A DNA stretch of 64,000 bases from Rhodospirillales bacterium (GTDB lineage: Bacteria; Pseudomonadota; Alphaproteobacteria; Micavibrionales; Micavibrionaceae). Within the stretch, counting starts at the first letter, position 1. Each line of letters begins with the position of its first letter. A model generated the notes under the pieces. That model saw only the letters and a program-made list of their open reading frames with translations. It was not told the origin of the DNA and ran no database searches. Below are positions 33,788 to 41,378 of this stretch, in pieces. Where the stretch lies: assembly GCA_020638395.1 (NCBI GenBank), contig JACKIP010000001.1:186001-250000 (forward strand), given 5' to 3'. The position numbers and the translations under genes are program-made.

Positions 33788-35758
33788 CTAAATCTCAGGC
33801 ACCAACACGGAGTCGTCATTAGCGGGAGTGCGAGCTGCCTCCTCTGCGACAGGCGCAGAAGGGTCACCTGCCTGCACGGCTTTCCGCCGGGCACGTTCCA
33901 TTTCTTTAAGCATTTCCAGAACGCTGACCGGGTCGAACGGACCCAGCTCCGCCCGCTTAAACGCATCCATCAAATCAGGCAGGCCATGCTCCTGCAATTC
34001 ATGAGCAACCGCGCTCTGGAACTTCTCCCGAAGTTGCTCCGGCGTAATGTGCGTTTCTTCAAGCTTTGTCGTATTCACCGGATGCTGCGCCGCCCGTTCC
34101 CGCATTTCTTCACTACGATTAGGGGCGCCGGTACTGTAGCAAATCTCCTTGGCGGCACCATCCGTCAGATCGCTGATATGATCGCGCGGGGCTTTGCAGG
34201 CAATAACATGATCGCGTTCAAACCCATAGAGAGCCTGTACTTTTGTACTTTCTTCGCCCTTCTCCACATGCCGAAAGCTGGTCGCCCCGTTCGGATAAAA
34301 AATCCACATCATATTCATCATGCCCGGCCGGGCAATCACCGCCCCGAAGACCCGCTTCATCATATTCAGCAGGCCGGTTTTTTCCAGCTTCGGATCATCG
34401 GAATAAACCAGATTTTCCGGCTGATCCAACAGAGTATTCGGCGCCATATTTGCCTGATAATGCCCCAGAGCCTCCAGACCACGCACCTTCGCCGGATCGG
34501 CTTTTTTCAGAAAGCGGCGGTCATTGTTAAATCCATCGGCGATGTAGTCTGCCGAATAGTCTTTTTCTGTAATGTCACGGTGTGCATTTAATTTTGACGA
34601 ATCTCCGTGTCCTTTAATCTTCTGCCAGACCTGATTCAGCGTTTCCTCGCCGAATTTATAGGAAATCCCGCCGAGAATTGATTTTCCAATATTTGAAAAC
34701 AACGTGCTGGCTCCGCCCGTTCCCGTCAGGTTATCATAGGCGGTCATCATCGCCCCAAACCCCAGACCAATCGCCACCCCTTCGGTGTATTTTGCATCCA
34801 CGACCTGATTCCACTTACGGATGGCGGTCTGAATGCCTTTGGCCAAAGGTGTCAGGATATACTTGCGGACCGGGTCCCGCTCTTCGATTTTAACCAGATC
34901 CGGCACACCGACCCGATGATTCAAAGCGGCTTTGCAGGCCAGTTGCTGAACGCGTTTAAAGGCTGTTTCCAGATCTTCACAATCCAGAACGCCTTCATCC
35001 AGAAAACTGAATTTTGTTCCTTCCGGCATGTGTTTAGGCAGCCGGACAAACTCATCGACTTCCCCTTCCCGCGCGTTCAGATCCGGGCGCGCCCAGATCC
35101 GCCATCGTCCATCCTCCAGAGGGCGCATCGCAAATGCCAGAGACTGGTTCGCCACGCGAAATCCCCACTCTCCGTCCAGATCGTCCGGATTAAGAGGCGT
35201 CGCCTCCAGATAGAATTGTTCATGATACATCAGGTGCTTGCGCACCTCCATCAGCCGGGCTTCCCGCTGTTCCCGCTTGGCTTTTCCGCTCAAAGACGCC
35301 GGATAGGCGCCGATAATATACAGGTCCGGATCATCGTCGATGGTCCGAAGATGGCCCTTGCCCTCCGCATCGACCAGCCGGTGCAGCGATTTAATATTCG
35401 GGGAAAAGACATCGACATCAATCTGCCGGGCTTCATCGCGCAAAAGGCGGCAATACCCGACCTCATAGACCGCAATCCCGTCCGCCGGATCTTCCTGCCC
35501 CGGTTTGGACAGGATATGCCAGGCTGGAAAGTCCGTATTGGAGCTTTTCACCAGATCAAAGCACCGGTCGCGCATCCGCGTAAACCGGTTGTCTATATCC
35601 TGTTCAAAGGTTTGAAGAGACAGATCAAACAGCTCGCGCCGAAACGCCATGTTCAGAGCCAGTTTAAACCAAAGCGGGTCAAGTTCGGGAAGTATAAAAG
35701 GATCCTCTATCTCTTTTTTATTTTTATGTATACTACAAAAGAAAATTTTTGCTGTCAA
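33788..35758 (-). CDS. Large protein of unknown function
   Basis: I do not recognise this protein of up to 656 residues. It seems cytoplasmic: there is no signal peptide. The N-terminal third has beta-rich segments (YEVGYCRLLRDE, GEWGFRVANQSLAFAM, RWRIWARPDL). A glycine-rich, weakly hydrophobic segment (about 345-395, GVAIGLGFGAMMTAYD) lies in the middle, and the C-terminus is charged and Ala-rich. The start is uncertain. The TTG at 35758 has AAGGGG upstream, but the same bases form a perfect -35 box (TTGACA, 17 bp, TAGTAT). The first ATG, at 35650, lacks a ribosome site. It is divergent from thrS and converges with the exporter genes, which share no clear link. Confidence 0.65.
   Translation of the reverse strand: MTAKIFFCSIHKNKKEIEDPFILPELDPLWFKLALNMAFRRELFDLSLQTFEQDIDNRFTRMRDRCFDLVKSSNTDFPAWHILSKPGQEDPADGIAVYEVGYCRLLRDEARQIDVDVFSPNIKSLHRLVDAEGKGHLRTIDDDPDLYIIGAYPASLSGKAKREQREARLMEVRKHLMYHEQFYLEATPLNPDDLDGEWGFRVANQSLAFAMRPLEDGRWRIWARPDLNAREGEVDEFVRLPKHMPEGTKFSFLDEGVLDCEDLETAFKRVQQLACKAALNHRVGVPDLVKIEERDPVRKYILTPLAKGIQTAIRKWNQVVDAKYTEGVAIGLGFGAMMTAYDNLTGTGGASTLFSNIGKSILGGISYKFGEETLNQVWQKIKGHGDSSKLNAHRDITEKDYSADYIADGFNNDRRFLKKADPAKVRGLEALGHYQANMAPNTLLDQPENLVYSDDPKLEKTGLLNMMKRVFGAVIARPGMMNMMWIFYPNGATSFRHVEKGEESTKVQALYGFERDHVIACKAPRDHISDLTDGAAKEICYSTGAPNRSEEMRERAAQHPVNTTKLEETHITPEQLREKFQSAVAHELQEHGLPDLMDAFKRAELGPFDPVSVLEMLKEMERARRKAVQAGDPSAPVAEEAARTPANDDSVLVPEI
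35730..35758 (-). promoter_or_regulatory. Promoter-like TTGACA-17-TAGTAT at the start of the orphan gene
   Basis: On the minus strand TTGACA (35758-35753) and TAGTAT (35735-35730) are separated by 17 bp. If used, transcription would start near 35723, inside the long reading frame, and the protein would begin further down, for instance at the ATG at 35650. Confidence 0.45.
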
Positions 35759-35825
35759 GGTCGCTTTCCCCTTGCGTTTTGCAGGGAAATTCGCTTTGCT
35801 GAGGATCTAGCAACAAGGAAACATT

Positions 35826-37811
35826 ATGGCAGACGCAGCAATGGCATCAAACCACCAGATTACCATCACTCTTCCGGACGGGGCCACCCGCAGCTACAGT
35901 GCGGGCACGACGGGGCTGGAAATCGCCGAAAGCATCGCCAAATCTCTGGCCAAAGTCGCCATTGCGATTGAGGTCAACGGCGAGATGCGTGATCTGTCCC
36001 GCCCGATTGACGAGGATGCCTCCATTGCCCTGATTAAACGCGACGATCCTGCGGCACTGGGCATGATCCGTCACGATGCTGCGCACATTATGGCCGAAGC
36101 GGTTCAGGAATTATTTCCTGGGACGCAAGTCACAATCGGGCCGGCGATTGAGAACGGTTTTTACTATGATTTCGCTCGCAATGAGCCGTTTTCCACCGAA
36201 AATCTGGCGGCGATTGAGAAAAAAATGCGTCAGATTGTCGAGCGCGGCGCGCCGTTCGTTCGCGAGGTCTGGGATCGGAATGACGCGATAAAGTTCTTCC
36301 GCAATAAAGGCGAAATGTATAAGGCCGAACTGATCGAAGACCTTCCGGCCTCTGAAACCATTACCATCTATAAACAGGGCGACTGGCTGGATCTGTGCCG
36401 CGGCCCGCATATGCCCTCTACAAAGCATGTCGGCACCGCGTTTAAATTGATGAAAGTCGCGGGAGCCTACTGGCGCGGCGATTCCAGCAAAGCCATGCTG
36501 ACTCGCATTTACGGCACCGCCTGGCGGACGCAGGACGAGCTGGACGCCTATCTGCACCAGCTGGAAGAAGCGGAAAAACGCGACCACCGCAAACTGGGAA
36601 AAGAAATGGAGCTGTTTCATTTGCAGGAAGAGGCGCAGGGGTCGGTCTTCTGGCATCCCAAAGGCTTTACCATTTACAACCAGCTTGAAAACTACATGCG
36701 CCGCCGCATTCAGGGCGATGGCTATGTCGAGGTGAAAACACCGCAGTTGATGCACTCCCGGTTCTGGGAAATTTCCGGTCACTGGCAAAAATACCGGGAA
36801 GACATGTTCGTGGTGCCGGATGTCACCCCGAACGTCGAGGAAAATGGTCCTATCTTCAAAGAAGAACCCAAGGAATTCATGGCATTAAAACCAATGAACT
36901 GCCCGGCGCACGTCCAGATCTTTAAGCAGGGAATTAAATCCTACAAGGACCTCCCCATCCGCATGGCGGAGTTTGGCTGCTGTCACCGGAATGAAGCGCA
37001 CGGCGCGCTGCATGGCATTTTACGCCTGCGCCAGTTCACACAGGATGATGCGCATATTTTCTGCCGCGAAGACCAGATTTTGGAAGAAAGTATTAAATTC
37101 TGCAAACTCGCCGAAGAAGTTTATAAAGACCTTGGCTTTACCAACTATTCCATCACGCTGGAAACCCGCCCGGAAAACCGGGTTGGTTCCGACGATCTGT
37201 GGGACAAGGCCGAAGACGGCCTGAAAAAAGCGCTCGAATATCTGGGCATGGACTACACCATCGCCGAAGGGGACGGCGCGTTCTATGGCCCGAAACTCGG
37301 TTATATTCTGCGCGATGCCATCGGGCGGGAATGGGGCTGCGCAACCCTGCAGCTCGACTTCAACCTGCCAGAGCGCTTTGATGCGACCTATATCGGCGAA
37401 GACGGCAATAAGCACCGCCCTGTGATGCTGCACCGCGCCGTGCTGGGCGCGCTGGAGCGCTTTATCGGGATTATGATCGAGAACTATGCCGGGAAACTGC
37501 CGCACTGGCTGGCCCCGGTCCAGTGCGTGGTCGCCACCGTCACCAATAGCGCAGACAGCTATGCCGAAGAAGTTTACGCCGCGCTGAAAAAAGCCGGCAT
37601 TCGCGCCGAGCTGGATATCCGCAACGAAAAGATCGGTTACAAAGTGCGGGAACATTCCGTGCAAAAAGTGCCGTTTATCTTTGCAGTCGGGGCCCGCGAA
37701 GCGGAGGACCAGACGGTTGCCATCCGCGAACTTGGCTCGACCGACCAGACCGTCAAACCTTTGGCAGAGGCCCTGAGCGACCTGAAAGCGGCAACCAAAC
37801 CACCGTTTTAG
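35826..37811 (+). CDS. thrS: Threonyl-tRNA synthetase
   Basis: The 661-residue enzyme charges tRNA-Thr. It has an N-terminal TGS domain (about 12-75), an editing domain with the HDAAH motif (HxxxH, about 80-84) and CRGPHMPST, a class II catalytic core with MNCPAHVQIFK (zinc Cys), the RMAEFGCCHRNE motif 2 region, HGILRLRQFTQDDAHIF and GRRDAIGREWGC-type motif 3 surroundings, and an anticodon-binding domain (about 555-650). AAGGAA lies 6 nt upstream of the ATG. Length is standard. Its promoter would lie in the 67-bp gap shared with the divergent orphan gene. Confidence 0.97.
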   Translation: MADAAMASNHQITITLPDGATRSYSAGTTGLEIAESIAKSLAKVAIAIEVNGEMRDLSRPIDEDASIALIKRDDPAALGMIRHDAAHIMAEAVQELFPGTQVTIGPAIENGFYYDFARNEPFSTENLAAIEKKMRQIVERGAPFVREVWDRNDAIKFFRNKGEMYKAELIEDLPASETITIYKQGDWLDLCRGPHMPSTKHVGTAFKLMKVAGAYWRGDSSKAMLTRIYGTAWRTQDELDAYLHQLEEAEKRDHRKLGKEMELFHLQEEAQGSVFWHPKGFTIYNQLENYMRRRIQGDGYVEVKTPQLMHSRFWEISGHWQKYREDMFVVPDVTPNVEENGPIFKEEPKEFMALKPMNCPAHVQIFKQGIKSYKDLPIRMAEFGCCHRNEAHGALHGILRLRQFTQDDAHIFCREDQILEESIKFCKLAEEVYKDLGFTNYSITLETRPENRVGSDDLWDKAEDGLKKALEYLGMDYTIAEGDGAFYGPKLGYILRDAIGREWGCATLQLDFNLPERFDATYIGEDGNKHRPVMLHRAVLGALERFIGIMIENYAGKLPHWLAPVQCVVATVTNSADSYAEEVYAALKKAGIRAELDIRNEKIGYKVREHSVQKVPFIFAVGAREAEDQTVAIRELGSTDQTVKPLAEALSDLKAATKPPF

Positions 37812-37851
37812 AGCAAAGAGCGTTTAGCTCGTGCCGGATAGAATCCAAATT

Positions 37852-37889
37852 TTCGTCATTGCACGTTTCACCGTCAGGTGAATATGTGT
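37852..37889. repeat. Partial GTCATT palindromic repeat, 38 bp
   Basis: The sequence TTCGTCATTGCACGTTTCACC.. (38 nt) matches 39576-39613 with only two differences. Here the second half of the palindrome is missing, and it lies between the convergent thrS and pepA genes. Confidence 0.8.
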
Positions 37890-37899
37890 GACAGCGGAA

Positions 37900-39408
37900 T
37901 CACGCCCCGTAAGATTTGACCAGCGCGTCGAGCAGGCGGACGCCGACACCGGTTGCTCCCTTTGGTCCAAGAGGATGATCGGTTTTCAGGAAAGCGGTTC
38001 CGGCAATATCCATATGAGCCCAGATCCGTTTTTCATCTATGAAATGTTCCAGAAACGCCGCCGCCGTGCAGGCACCGCCCAAACGGTCATTCTTGGCCAG
38101 ATTGCGAACGGCGCCGATATCGCTTTCGACATCCTTGCGATAGGCCTCATCCAGCGGCATCCGCCAGACTTTTTCCCCTGTGGCGGTACCCGCCGCTTCC
38201 AAAGCTTTCCAAAGCTTGTCATCATTGGCAAAGACGCCGGTATATTCATAAGCCAGCGCGACCATGATCGCACCGGTCAGGGTCGCCAGATCAACAATCA
38301 GGGCAGGATCGAACTTTTCCTGTAAATAGCTGAGGCAATCCACCAGAACCAGCCGCCCTTCCGCATCCGTATTCAGGACCTCTATGTATTTCCCCTGATA
38401 GCTTTTCACCATGTCACCGGGGCGGTAGGCCCGATCGGACGGCATATTCTCCGCAAGTCCGACAATCCCCACCACATCGCGCTTGAGCTTCTGCACGGCC
38501 ACAGCTTTCATCAGCCCCACAACCGCCGCAGACCCGCCCATATCCATTTTCATGGCATCCATGCCGGCCCCCGGCTTCAGAGAAATTCCCCCCGTATCGA
38601 AGGTCACGCCTTTGCCGACAAATCCCAACGGCTTTTCGTCTTTTTTCCCGCTCCCATTCCAGCGCATAATCACCATCCGCGGCGGACGGGCGGACCCCAT
38701 CCCGACGGCCAGAATTGCCCCCATGCCCAGCTTGTCCATTTTCTTTTCGTCCAGAACATCGACCTTGACACCAAGCGGCTCCAGCTCGGCTTTAATCAGA
38801 GCGGCATAGCTTTCCGGATACAGGACGTTCGGTGCTTCATTGACCAGATTGCGCGCCAGCACCACGCCGCTTTCAACCGCGGACAGAGCCTCGTACAGCT
38901 TCTTCGCCTCCGTCGCCGCCGGCGTTACAATGGTCAGTGTGACCTTTCCGGGTGTCTTTTCAGCGTCCGCCGCTGCCGGGCGGTATTTTTCAAAGCTGTA
39001 AGAACATAATTTCACCCCATGCGCCAGATGCGCTGCGATAATGGCCTCGGACAGGGGGGATTTATGATCCGGAACAAGAGCGATCTCCGAGGATTTCAGC
39101 GCGAGCAGAGCCTTCCAGAATCGCGCCCCGGCCTTTTCGATCTCCAGAGTGGTTACCTCTTTCGCGTCCAGCGCTCCCTGCAATACCAGATGAGTTGCCA
39201 GGGAATTCTTTGGCAGGACGCAGGAGAACATATCCCGCGGCTTTCCGCTATATGATGGGACGGTCTTAAGTGCTTCCGAGATAAACCCTTTCAACTCCTT
39301 GTCCAGCACCCCCACCGCATCCGGCAGTTTCTTCTTCTCACTGGTAAACGCCGCCAGAGCCTCGCAGGTTTTGGGAATACTTTTCGAAAATTTGATAATA
39401 AGATCCAT
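37900..39408 (-). CDS. pepA: Leucyl aminopeptidase (cytosol aminopeptidase, M17)
   Basis: The 502-residue protein removes N-terminal residues from peptides. The C-terminal catalytic domain holds both metal-site motifs: VGKGVTFDTGGISLKPGAGMD (zinc Lys and Asp ligands) and the family signature NTDAEGRLVLVD. The LARNLVNEAPNVL segment marks the start of the catalytic domain. Length fits the family (about 500). In some bacteria PepA also binds DNA in site-specific recombination; nothing here speaks to that. It reads away from the hemE side, in the same direction as trpA and hemH. Confidence 0.96.
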   Translation of the reverse strand: MDLIIKFSKSIPKTCEALAAFTSEKKKLPDAVGVLDKELKGFISEALKTVPSYSGKPRDMFSCVLPKNSLATHLVLQGALDAKEVTTLEIEKAGARFWKALLALKSSEIALVPDHKSPLSEAIIAAHLAHGVKLCSYSFEKYRPAAADAEKTPGKVTLTIVTPAATEAKKLYEALSAVESGVVLARNLVNEAPNVLYPESYAALIKAELEPLGVKVDVLDEKKMDKLGMGAILAVGMGSARPPRMVIMRWNGSGKKDEKPLGFVGKGVTFDTGGISLKPGAGMDAMKMDMGGSAAVVGLMKAVAVQKLKRDVVGIVGLAENMPSDRAYRPGDMVKSYQGKYIEVLNTDAEGRLVLVDCLSYLQEKFDPALIVDLATLTGAIMVALAYEYTGVFANDDKLWKALEAAGTATGEKVWRMPLDEAYRKDVESDIGAVRNLAKNDRLGGACTAAAFLEHFIDEKRIWAHMDIAGTAFLKTDHPLGPKGATGVGVRLLDALVKSYGA

Positions 39409-39493
39409 AATAGAAAGTGTAGAACACTTCTATTCTTTTGCAAGAGGGAAAACGTAGAATTATCCGGGAGAAATACCGAACATTCTTCAATAT

Positions 39494-39533
39494 GTCATTG
39501 CCCGAATTTTTGCAAAAAATTATAGGGCAATCC
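39494..39533. repeat. GTCATTGCCC palindrome, single hairpin
   Basis: ATTGCCCGAATTTTT pairs imperfectly with AAAAAATTATAGGGCAAT across a short GC loop. It corresponds to one of the two hairpins of the 92-bp element. Confidence 0.75.
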
Positions 39534-39578
39534 ATTGATGCAGCCCGTACCGTTAAAAAATCATAACCTCAAATCTTC

Positions 39579-39669
39579 GTCATTACACGTTTCACCGTCA
39601 GGTGAATACGTGTAATCCACGAGAGAATATGGATCACACGTATCTTGCTCCGCAAAAACGTGTGATGAC
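39579..39669. repeat. 91-bp palindromic element with GTCAT-ACACGTTT ends
   Basis: The left end GTCATTACACGTTT is complemented by the right end AAACGTGTGATGAC. Inner segments CGTGTAATCC and GGATCACACG also pair, so the element folds into a long branched hairpin. A 38-nt part is shared with 37852-37889. After the right end comes GGCTTGAAGAAGGGGACTCAA, similar to 52058-52076. Confidence 0.82.
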
Positions 39670-39692
39670 GGCTTGAAGAAGGGGACTCAAAA

Positions 39693-39872
39693 CTATAGTG
39701 CTTTGGTTTAATTTTACGACACCTTTCAACATCGTCATTGCCTGAATTGTCGCAGACAATTCTAAGGCAATCCATTGGTATTTATGGATTCCCCTAGGAT
39801 TTTCTTCGAAAATCCGGGGAATGACAAATGTCCTATTCTTAATACGAAAAACTATATTTAGAGCCACTATAG
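39693..39872. repeat. 180-bp element with CTATAGTG ends holding the 92-bp palindrome, copy 2
   Basis: The outer ends are inverted repeats: CTATAGTG-CTTT at the left and, read in reverse, CTATAGTGGCTCTAAATA at the right. The inner 39734-39825 is the second 92-bp double-hairpin, inverse to the copy at 646-737. The right 18 nt recur exactly, inverted, at 44616-44633, and the left arm resembles 44616-44665. TA at each edge would fit a Tc1/mariner or IS630-type target, but no transposase is present in the window. Confidence 0.75.
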
Positions 39873-39874
39873 AA

Positions 39875-40495
39875 TTATCCGGGAGAAATACCGAACATCG
39901 GGTCTATTTTTTCCCGGTCATAGACATACTTGGCATCCTCATCCCCTTTGGCTTCCAGAAAAGCCGGGGGGGTGTATTTGGTAATAAATTTCCCGGCCTT
40001 GGCCAACAAATCCGTCGGAGACATCTTCAGTTTTTCAATCTGGGCTGTCAGAGCATCAAAGACCACTCCGAATGCTTCCTGCGCAATGTCTTTCCCCATG
40101 ACCACCATCTCAACGATTTTTCCGGCGGCGGGAATTTTACCTTCCGCGACTTTCATAAATCCGGCCAATGATTTTGTCTTTGGTGCACGCGACCCGCTTC
40201 CGGACGTTCCCCGACGGCCCTCTCCGTCGTCGCCGTCATCCTCGCTCATCTCAATGACCACATGGGTTGCGGTTTGGAAACTGATCGGATATTGCCGTAA
40301 TTCTTTAATCGGCAAAACCTGCCCGGATGTTCCGGCCTTGATCTCAATCCGCAGGAAGGTGGGATCGTGCCAGTCATAAACAATGGAATGGCTTTTGAAC
40401 GGTCCCACCGCGCAAACCTGCACGAATTTCTTTCCGGGATAAAGCGGCTCCTTCAAACCGGTACGGGCGATAAAATCCTCGATATTTACTTTCAT
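39875..40495 (-). CDS. Hypothetical protein with acidic/Gly-rich linker
   Basis: I do not recognise this 206-residue protein (start at 40495, GGAGG 5 nt upstream; ATG codons at 40498 and a GTG at 40507 are also in frame). It has an N-terminal beta-rich part (about 1-85, FVQVCAVGPFKSHSIVYDW), an acidic then glycine/serine-rich linker (SEDDGDDGEGRRGTSGSGS, about 85-103) and a helical C-terminal part with a KMSPTDLLAKAGKFITKY segment. No signal peptide. The codons for its last residues are duplicated 415 bp downstream, beyond the repeat island. Confidence 0.65.
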   Translation of the reverse strand: MKVNIEDFIARTGLKEPLYPGKKFVQVCAVGPFKSHSIVYDWHDPTFLRIEIKAGTSGQVLPIKELRQYPISFQTATHVVIEMSEDDGDDGEGRRGTSGSGSRAPKTKSLAGFMKVAEGKIPAAGKIVEMVVMGKDIAQEAFGVVFDALTAQIEKLKMSPTDLLAKAGKFITKYTPPAFLEAKGDEDAKYVYDREKIDPMFGISPG

Positions 40496-40577
40496 CATTC
40501 CCTCCACGGAATAGAATATTGTCTTACGGAAATATACTGCCCGAAGGAGATTAAGAAGGTATTAAAAATTATGTAAT

Positions 40578-41378
40578 CTATAGAATATTCTGCAAAGCAG
40601 CTTTTAAAGCGCAAACCTTTTCTTTGATCGGAGACAGAGCCGCCGCTCCGTTATGCTCAATTTCCGCAACCAGAGCCGAGCCGACCACTACGCCATCCGC
40701 CGTCCCGGCAAACGCGGCGGCATCCTCCGGAGTTCTAATTCCGAACCCCACCGCCACGGGCAAATCTGTGTGAGCTTTAATCTGCCGGATATGGGCCGCT
40801 ACAGATTGCACATCGGCCTGAGCCGTGCCGGTCACTCCGGTAATCGAGACATAATAAAGAAACCCGGACGCCGAAGACACAAGAGTTTTCAACCGCTCCT
40901 GCGTTGTAACCGGAGTCACCAGCCGGATGAGATCAATGCCGGCCTGTCTGGCAAAGGGGGCCAGCTCTTCCTCTTCTTCCGGAGGCAAATCCACGAGGAT
41001 CAGCCCGTCCACCCCGGCGTCTTTGGCATCTGTGATAAATTTTTCACATCCATATTTATAAACCGGATTGAAATACCCCATCAAAACAAGCGGTGTTTCC
41101 GCATGGCGGTGACGGAATGCTTTCGCCATTTCCAGCGTTTTTGCCAGCGTCATTCCTGCTTTCAGAGCGCGCTGCGTGGCGGCCTGAATCGTGGGACCGT
41201 CCGCCATCGGATCGGTGAACGGCATGCCAAGTTCGACTACATCCGCTCCGGCGGCAGGCAGGGCATTCAAAATATCCTGCGCCGTCTGCTGATCGGGATC
41301 TCCGGCCGCGATATAGGTAATCAGCGCGGTTTTATTCCGGGCTTTTAATTGGGCAAACGTCTGGGCGATACGGGTCAT
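40578..41378 (-). CDS. trpA: Tryptophan synthase alpha chain
   Basis: The 266-residue protein cleaves indole-3-glycerol phosphate in the last step of tryptophan synthesis. It is a TIM barrel with both catalytic residues in motifs: Glu in ELGMPFTDPMADGP and Asp in the same stretch, preceded by LITYIAAGDPD. VGFGIRTPEDAAAFA and GVVVGSALV form the phosphate site. The start at 41378 overlaps the hemH stop as ATGA, so trpA is translated by coupling to hemH. trpB, nearly always adjacent, is not present, which is unusual. Confidence 0.96.
   Translation of the reverse strand: MTRIAQTFAQLKARNKTALITYIAAGDPDQQTAQDILNALPAAGADVVELGMPFTDPMADGPTIQAATQRALKAGMTLAKTLEMAKAFRHRHAETPLVLMGYFNPVYKYGCEKFITDAKDAGVDGLILVDLPPEEEEELAPFARQAGIDLIRLVTPVTTQERLKTLVSSASGFLYYVSITGVTGTAQADVQSVAAHIRQIKAHTDLPVAVGFGIRTPEDAAAFAGTADGVVVGSALVAEIEHNGAAALSPIKEKVCALKAALQNIL

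Larger units (their letters stand above)
39409..39874. other. 466-bp intergenic repeat island
   Basis: No gene is seen between pepA and the orphan gene ending at 39875. The stretch holds a 29-bp exact direct repeat (39455-39483 and 39870-39898), and between its copies three palindromic elements: 39494-39533, 39579-39669 and 39693-39872. The pepA start region takes up the left 40 bp. Confidence 0.85.
39455..39898. repeat. 29-bp perfect direct repeat flanking the repeat island
   Basis: TAGAATTATCCGGGAGAAAT.. (29 nt) occurs exactly at 39455-39483 and 39870-39898. The right copy is the 3' end of the orphan gene, coding for its last residues (MFGISPG and stop). The left copy is a non-coding remnant. 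The 386 bp between are made of palindromic elements, which suggests insertion with duplication of the gene end. Confidence 0.88.

Noticed and set aside
33788..35758. A further component of the type I secretion system
   Set aside because: It is on the opposite strand, converges with the exporter operon, has no RTX repeats, signal or known secretion domain.
39693..39872. Insertion sequence
   Set aside because: It has inverted ends but is only 180 bp and has no transposase; no autonomous partner is in the window, so I list it as a repeat only.
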